A DNA stretch of 64,000 nucleotides from Microbacterium sp. (GTDB taxonomy: Bacteria > Actinomycetota > Actinomycetes > Actinomycetales > Microbacteriaceae). Below, one piece after another: positions 60,637-64,000 of the stretch. The translations under genes and the position numbers were made by a program. The notes under the pieces were generated by a model. The model was not told the origin of the DNA, made no database searches, and saw only the letters and a program-made list of their open reading frames with translations. Within the stretch, counting starts at the first letter, position 1, and the number at the start of each line of letters is the position of its first letter. The stretch is taken from the NCBI RefSeq assembly GCF_017305435.1, contig NZ_JAFKIP010000006.1:248001-312000 (forward strand), given 5' to 3'.

Positions 60637-60852
60637 TCAGGGCGCGGTGAGGTCGGCCACGAGCTGCGCGATCTCGGACTCGTCGAGCGTCATCCCGATG
60701 TCGGTGAGGCGGTGCCGGAGCGCCTGCTCGACGGTCGCGGCATCCTCCCCCTGCACATCGGCGCGCATCTGCGCGACGAGGCCGTCGAGTCGCTCCTGCT
60801 CGGACGCGGTGTTCTGCTCGAGCACCGGCTCGTCCTGCGTGTCTTCGGCCAT
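60637..60852 (-). CDS. Small acidic hypothetical protein
   Basis: This 71-residue protein is acidic and helical: QERLDGLVAQMRADVQGEDA, then ATVEQALRHRLTDIGMTLDE and a SEIAQLVADL C-terminus. I do not recognise a family. The start is ATG 60852, where GAGGGGGA lies 5 nt upstream; ATG 60870 is weaker. Codon use is like that of its neighbours. It converges with the alpha/beta hydrolase, 9 nt away. Confidence 0.7.
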   Translation of the reverse strand: MAEDTQDEPVLEQNTASEQERLDGLVAQMRADVQGEDAATVEQALRHRLTDIGMTLDESEIAQLVADLTAP

Positions 60853-60957
60853 GGGGTCCCCCTCGCTCATGCCTCGATGACGCCATCGTCGCCCGGCGCC
60901 CGCCGGATCGGCAGGGGCTTGACGACCGGGGATGAGCGGGGTACCGGCTGGCAGCGC

Positions 60958-61257
60958 TCAGCCGACGGAGCGCTGTTCGAGGAGCCCCGCGTGGTCGGGG
61001 TGCGCGTCGAACCAGTCCGCGACGTACCAGCAGACCGGCCGGACGGTGCGGTCCGCACGCTGCTCGATGTCGGCGACGGCGCGCTCGACCACGTCCGCTG
61101 CGTAGCCGCGTCCGCGGAACGCGGGCACCGTATAGGCCCGAGTCAGAGCGAGCGTCCGCCCGTCATCGCGGTAATCGAGGACGCTCACGAGGTCATCGCC
61201 GCGGTGCAGGGTGAAGCGCGAGGCGTCCTTCTCGTCGGAAAACCGAAAGCCCGTCAT
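60958..61257 (-). CDS. GNAT-fold N-acetyltransferase, YjdJ-like
   Basis: This 99-residue compact acetyltransferase has the acetyl-CoA loop TVPAFRGRGYAADVVERAVA (R/Q-x-x-G-x-G/A type) and the C-terminal PVCWYVADWFDAHPDHAGLL typical of YjdJ/GTNAT proteins. The substrate is unknown; some members acetylate small-molecule or protein amines. The start is ATG 61257, with TAGCGT 6 nt upstream. It is divergent from the cysteine leader ORF. Confidence 0.88.
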   Translation of the reverse strand: MTGFRFSDEKDASRFTLHRGDDLVSVLDYRDDGRTLALTRAYTVPAFRGRGYAADVVERAVADIEQRADRTVRPVCWYVADWFDAHPDHAGLLEQRSVG

Positions 61258-61263
61258 GTCTCC

Positions 61264-61269
61264 ACGCTA
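61264..61269 (-). promoter_or_regulatory. Leaderless -10 box for the GNAT gene
   Basis: Minus-strand TAGCGT, then GGAGAC and ATG 61257. The whole 15-base block is identical to that before sbcD. Confidence 0.5.
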
Positions 61270-61346
61270 CGCCGCCGAGCCGCTCCCGGCGCCGATTGTG
61301 CACTCTGTCACATTCCGTCACGAAACCCGGGCGCGCGACGTGCGGT

Positions 61347-61376
61347 TTGACACAGTCCGCAACCGTTCGTCATAAT
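61347..61376 (+). promoter_or_regulatory. Near-consensus promoter of the cysteine leader ORF
   Basis: TTGACA (61347-61352) and CATAAT (61371-61376) are separated by 18 bp, the best sigma-70-like promoter in the window. The expected start coincides with the ATG at 61384, so the leader ORF is leaderless. The 126-bp gap upstream holds a possible direct repeat TGTCAC/CGTCAC before the -35 box. Confidence 0.75.
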
Positions 61377-61383
61377 CAGGCTC

Positions 61384-61482
61384 ATGACTGACAACGCACG
61401 CACTCTGTCCGCCCGGGAGGCGAACGGATCTGCCGGCATCATGATGCCGCGCGTTGCCATGTGTTGCCGAATGTGTCTCTGA
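61384..61482 (+). CDS. Cysteine-ended leader peptide (putative attenuator ORF)
   Basis: A 32-codon ORF begins at the likely transcription start and ends in RVAMCCRMCL, with three cysteines among the last six codons. It begins MTDNARTLSAREANG. It is too short for most gene finders. Cysteine-rich leader peptides that govern sulfur genes by translation-coupled attenuation are described in mycobacteria and other actinobacteria. Here the next gene in the same direction is a winged-helix regulator 233 nt further on. Function is inferred from the layout and the C-terminal cysteines. Confidence 0.65.
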   Translation: MTDNARTLSAREANGSAGIMMPRVAMCCRMCL

Positions 61483-61496
61483 CGGTCATCCCCGCC

Positions 61497-61536
61497 GGGT
61501 CCGCCCTCGTCTTCTGAACGACGAGACGGCAGACCC
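61497..61536 (+). promoter_or_regulatory. Stem-loop after the cysteine leader ORF
   Basis: GGGTC (61497-61501) with GACCC (61532-61536) and CTCGTC (61506-61511) with GACGAG (61520-61525) form a two-part stem 14 nt after the leader stop codon. It could be an attenuator stem. The rest of the gap, 61537-61715, shows no ORF with a ribosome-binding site and appears to be 5' untranslated. Confidence 0.5.
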
Positions 61537-61715
61537 CCGAGTCACCGGATGTCTCCGCCCACAACGCGGCTGACGGATGCCTCGCACACCGGCCCCTCCC
61601 CCTTCATCGTCGCCTGACGTCGGTGACAAAGGGGCCGCTCTCGCAGCACACACCCGAATCCGACGGACACGCGCACGGCGCACCGCCCGGGTTCCGCCCC
61701 GAAGGACTTCTCCTC

Positions 61716-62453
61716 ATGTCGACCACCGCCCTTCTCGACTCGCCCGCCGCTCCCCTCGCTCCCGCCACGACGCCGCGTCACCTGCACGCCGTCGATGCGG
61801 CCCCGGCATCCGTCCCCGCCTCCGCTCCCACGACCGGCGCGATCCCGGTGGGCACCGCCCCGCGCGGCTTCGCCCTGTACGTCGGGCTCGATGAGCTGAA
61901 GGCCGCCGCCGACGGCGTCTCGCTCTCGACGATCGTCACGGCGCTCCGTCAGACCCTCGCCGAGCTCGCTCCGCAGGCGGAGAGCTACGCGACCGTCGCG
62001 CTCGCCCCCGCCTCCGCCGGTGGCCGCGACGTCGATGTCGTGCGCCTCGCTCTGCACGAGCCGAGCGCCGTCGCCCGCACGAAGACCGAGGAGCCCGACC
62101 AGGACCACGTGCCCGGGGGCGTCACGATCGACATCTCGCGCCGCCGCGTGCACATCGACGGCGAGGGCGCCGCGCTCACCTTCAAGGAGTTCGAGCTGCT
62201 GCAGTACCTCGTCCTGCGCGAGGGCCGCACGATCGAGCGCACCGAGCTCGTCTCCTCGCTGTGGAGCCACGCCGACGACGGCGAGGCTCCCGGTGAGCGC
62301 ACGATCGACGTGCACGTGCGTCGCCTGCGCGCCAAGCTCGGCCGCTACGAGGACATCGTGCGCACCGTGCGCGGCATCGGCTACCGGTTCGACCGGCACG
62401 CGGACGTCGTGATCCGCTTCGGCCACGGCACGCCCTCTCCCGACCGATTCTGA
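61716..62453 (+). CDS. Orphan winged-helix (OmpR/PhoB-type) transcriptional regulator
   Basis: This 245-residue regulator has a C-terminal Trans_reg_C winged helix (residues about 140-230): GGVTIDISRRRVHIDG, LTFKEFELLQYLVLREGRTI, RTIDVHVRRLRAKLGRYEDI and VRTVRGIGYRFDRH. The N-terminal 130 residues are not a response-regulator receiver; no phospho-acceptor pattern is seen. They start with a low-complexity Ala/Pro/Thr stretch, followed by LYVGLDELKAAADG and SLSTIVTALRQTLAELAP. The start is ATG 61716 with GAAGGA upstream; GTG 61623 is a weaker alternative. Its position behind a cysteine leader suggests a role in sulfur metabolism. Confidence 0.85.
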   Translation: MSTTALLDSPAAPLAPATTPRHLHAVDAAPASVPASAPTTGAIPVGTAPRGFALYVGLDELKAAADGVSLSTIVTALRQTLAELAPQAESYATVALAPASAGGRDVDVVRLALHEPSAVARTKTEEPDQDHVPGGVTIDISRRRVHIDGEGAALTFKEFELLQYLVLREGRTIERTELVSSLWSHADDGEAPGERTIDVHVRRLRAKLGRYEDIVRTVRGIGYRFDRHADVVIRFGHGTPSPDRF

Positions 62454-62502
62454 CGACGCGCGAGGACGACGCCGCGGGTGCGTCGGTGTCCGGTGAGTGA
62501 CG

Positions 62503-62508
62503 TACAGT
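62503..62508 (+). promoter_or_regulatory. Leaderless -10 box for the DNA glycosylase gene
   Basis: TACAGT ends 6 nt before ATG 62515 and argues against the upstream start at 62497. Confidence 0.5.
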
Positions 62509-62514
62509 GACGGC

Positions 62515-63489
62515 ATGACGACGCGGGTGAGGATGCCGAGGCCTGCCGCCGCGCCCGCTCGTGACCCTCGCCCGGCACCCGAACGCCCGATCGAGACGGA
62601 GTACCGTCCCCGCACTCCGATCGACGCGCACCGCGCGATCGCGCTGCAGCAACGCGGGACGCACGACCCCGCCCAGACGAGCACCGCGGGCGTCATCTGG
62701 CGCGCGAGCCGTACCCCCGCGGGCGTCGCGACCCTCGCGATCCGCGTCGAGCGCGCGCGCGTGCGCGCTGCGGCATGGGGGCCGGGCGCCGAGTGGGCGC
62801 TCGATCAGCTACCTCGTCTGTGCGGCGCCGACGACGATCCGATCGGGTTCGACCCGCACCGTCACGCGCTCGTCGCCGAAGTGCACCGGCGCCACGCCGA
62901 CCTGCGCCTCGGTCGCACCGACCTCGTCTTCGATGCCCTCGCGAGTGCCGTCTTCGAGCAGAAGGTCACGGGCCTGCAGGCGTTCGGCGCGTGGCGCATG
63001 ATCCTGACCTGGTGCGGCGAGCGCGCGCCCGGCCCGACCCCGCGCCCGATGTTCGCACCGCCCGCCGACTGGCACCTCGTCCCCAGCTGGACCTGGCATC
63101 GCGCGGGGCTCGAGCCGCCGCAGTCGCGCACGATCGTGGCGGCCGCCGCGCGCCGCGCGTCGATCGAACAGGCAGCGGGGGCGGCATCCACGGGCGCCGA
63201 ACGCGACGCCGTCTTCACGAGTCTGCCGGGCGTCGGCGTCTGGACGAGCGCGGAGGCGCGCATCCGCGCCTTCGGCGACCCGGATGCCGTGAGCGTGGGC
63301 GACTACCACCTCGCCCATCAGGTCGGCTACGCGCTCATCGGCACGCGGGTCGACGACGACGGCATGGTCGCGCTCCTCGAACCGTGGCGTGGCCACCGAC
63401 AGCGGGTCCTGCGCCTCCTCGCGCTGAGCGGGGTTCTGGAGCCCCGGCGGGGTCCGCGTCTGGCGCCCGAGGATCACCGCGCTCGCTGA
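62515..63489 (+). CDS. DNA-3-methyladenine glycosylase II-like (AlkA/HhH-GPD)
   Basis: This 324-residue base-excision repair protein of the HhH-GPD superfamily has the helical core FDALASAVFEQKVTGLQAFG. Then come the helix-hairpin-helix loop FTSLPGVGVWTSAEARIRAF and the catalytic aspartate region DAVSVGDYHLAHQVGYAL. There are no [4Fe-4S] cysteines, so it is AlkA-like rather than Nth-like. The N-terminal 45 residues are Arg/Pro-rich and probably disordered. It would remove alkylated purines from DNA. The start is ATG 62515 by its leaderless box. Confidence 0.9.
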   Translation: MTTRVRMPRPAAAPARDPRPAPERPIETEYRPRTPIDAHRAIALQQRGTHDPAQTSTAGVIWRASRTPAGVATLAIRVERARVRAAAWGPGAEWALDQLPRLCGADDDPIGFDPHRHALVAEVHRRHADLRLGRTDLVFDALASAVFEQKVTGLQAFGAWRMILTWCGERAPGPTPRPMFAPPADWHLVPSWTWHRAGLEPPQSRTIVAAAARRASIEQAAGAASTGAERDAVFTSLPGVGVWTSAEARIRAFGDPDAVSVGDYHLAHQVGYALIGTRVDDDGMVALLEPWRGHRQRVLRLLALSGVLEPRRGPRLAPEDHRAR

Positions 63490-63527
63490 CTCTTGTGGGT
63501 GTCGGATGCCCCCGTCACACTGGCGGA

Positions 63528-63974
63528 ATGACACTGCAGCTGAACCCCTACATCAACCTCCGCGGCACCGCCCGGGAGGCGCTCGAGTTCTACCGATCGG
63601 TGCTGGGTGGGGACCTACGGGTCACCACGTTCTCGGATTTCCCCGAGATGGCCCCGCCCGGTGAAGAACACCTCGTCATGCACGGGCAGCTGACGACGCC
63701 CGACGGGCTCGTACTGATGGTCTCGGACGTCCCGTCGACGATGGAGTATGCCGCGCCCGCCGGCTTCTCCGTGTCGGTGAGCGGCGACGAGGCCGAACGT
63801 CTGCAGCGCGTGTGGGATGCCTTGGCCGACGGCGGCACCGTCACCGCGCCGTACACGACGCCGCCATGGGGTGGCACGTTCGGCATGCTCACCGACCGGT
63901 TCGGCGTCGAGTGGATGATCATGTGCGACGACGAGGGCGCGGGCGGAGACGACACCCCTACAGTGGAGTCATGA
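63528..63974 (+). CDS. VOC family protein (PhnB-like)
   Basis: This 148-residue protein has the PhnB-like glyoxalase/VOC fold: LNPYINLRGTAREALEFYRS, VLGGDLRVTTFSDFPEM, HGQLTTPDGLVLMVSDVP and the second half PYTTPPWGGTFGMLTDRFGVEWM. Such proteins are small dimers, many without proven activity. The start is ATG 63528; CACACT 6 nt upstream is a weak leaderless box. Its TGA stop overlaps the next ATG (ATGA). Confidence 0.9.
   Translation: MTLQLNPYINLRGTAREALEFYRSVLGGDLRVTTFSDFPEMAPPGEEHLVMHGQLTTPDGLVLMVSDVPSTMEYAAPAGFSVSVSGDEAERLQRVWDALADGGTVTAPYTTPPWGGTFGMLTDRFGVEWMIMCDDEGAGGDDTPTVES
63959..63964 (+). promoter_or_regulatory. Leaderless -10 box for the gene at the right edge
   Basis: TACAGT lies within the last codons of the VOC gene and ends 6 nt before ATG 63971. 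Confidence 0.45.
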
Positions 63975-64000
63975 CCTTCACCGGCGCCGACGACGGCAGT
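63971..64000 (+). CDS. Start of a gene cut by the window edge
   Basis: ATG 63971 overlaps the VOC stop codon (ATGA) and reads MTFTGADDGS to the last base. TACAGT 6 nt upstream supports it. Ten codons do not allow a family to be named. Confidence 0.5.
   Translation, partial: MTFTGADDGS

Overview
The window is a GC-rich chromosomal segment from an actinobacterium, most probably Microbacteriaceae (Microbacterium-like). The grounds are uniform high GC with strong G/C third-position bias, frequent GTG starts and ATGA/GTGA overlaps, and a syntenic block (proC, an excisionase-like HTH gene, a 32-residue bS22-type ribosomal protein, a glutaredoxin-like gene) that I recall from actinobacteria. System II cytochrome c maturation genes next to a histidine phosphatase and a class-E-type LAVTG sorting signal point the same way. 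I see no phage, transposase, CRISPR, rRNA or tRNA. The species assignment is inference.

Layout. 1-735 is the 3' part of a Vsr/DUF559-fold protein, separated by two tandem palindromes from the leftward cytochrome c maturation operon (6642-936: DedA, histidine phosphatase, TlpA-like thioredoxin, CcdA, ResB, CcsB). A TetR gene and a divergent metallo-beta-lactamase-fold gene share tandem operators (6691-8036). Then come an archaeal-type AspRS, a tyrosine phosphatase and a YegP-like protein (8048-10472), and a PotABCD/Fe-type ABC importer (10610-14593). 14720-19476 holds a Dabb protein, a glutaredoxin-like protein, bS22, the HTH protein, an ArsR regulator, a TrkH/TrkA potassium system and proC. 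19517-28796 is a divergent catabolic locus of unknown substrate: GntR regulator, ornithine-cyclodeaminase-family protein, five-gene peptide/nickel-type ABC importer, CodA-like amidohydrolase and Asp/Glu/hydantoin racemase.

28806-46589 is mostly housekeeping: alpha/beta hydrolase, tadA, upp, corA with a possible leader peptide, DUF3467, a 1190-residue nuclease-helicase, nadE, a PPTase-like protein, an MTA/SAH-type nucleosidase, a FUSC protein, sbcCD and an MFS exporter. 46726-59641 is a complete arabinose locus read leftward: LacI regulator, sugar ABC importer, araD, araB-like kinase, araA, and a secreted surface-anchored GH43-type glycosidase. It can be read as: liberate arabinose outside, import it, and convert it to xylulose-5-phosphate. 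The right end has a second alpha/beta hydrolase, a small acidic protein, a GNAT protein, a leaderless cysteine-ended mini-ORF upstream of an orphan winged-helix regulator, an AlkA-type glycosylase, a VOC protein and the first ten codons of another gene.

The most interesting observations are these: (i) a palindromic element lying in frame inside ccdA; (ii) the cysteine-ended leader ORF behind a near-consensus promoter; (iii) the uncharacterised heterocycle-type catabolic divergon; (iv) a possible corA leader peptide and 5' stem-loop; (v) a recurrent leaderless promoter layout in which a TANNNT-like box lies 6-8 nt before the start codon, three times sharing the TAG stop codon of the preceding gene. 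All functional calls rest on reading motifs by eye; no database search was run.
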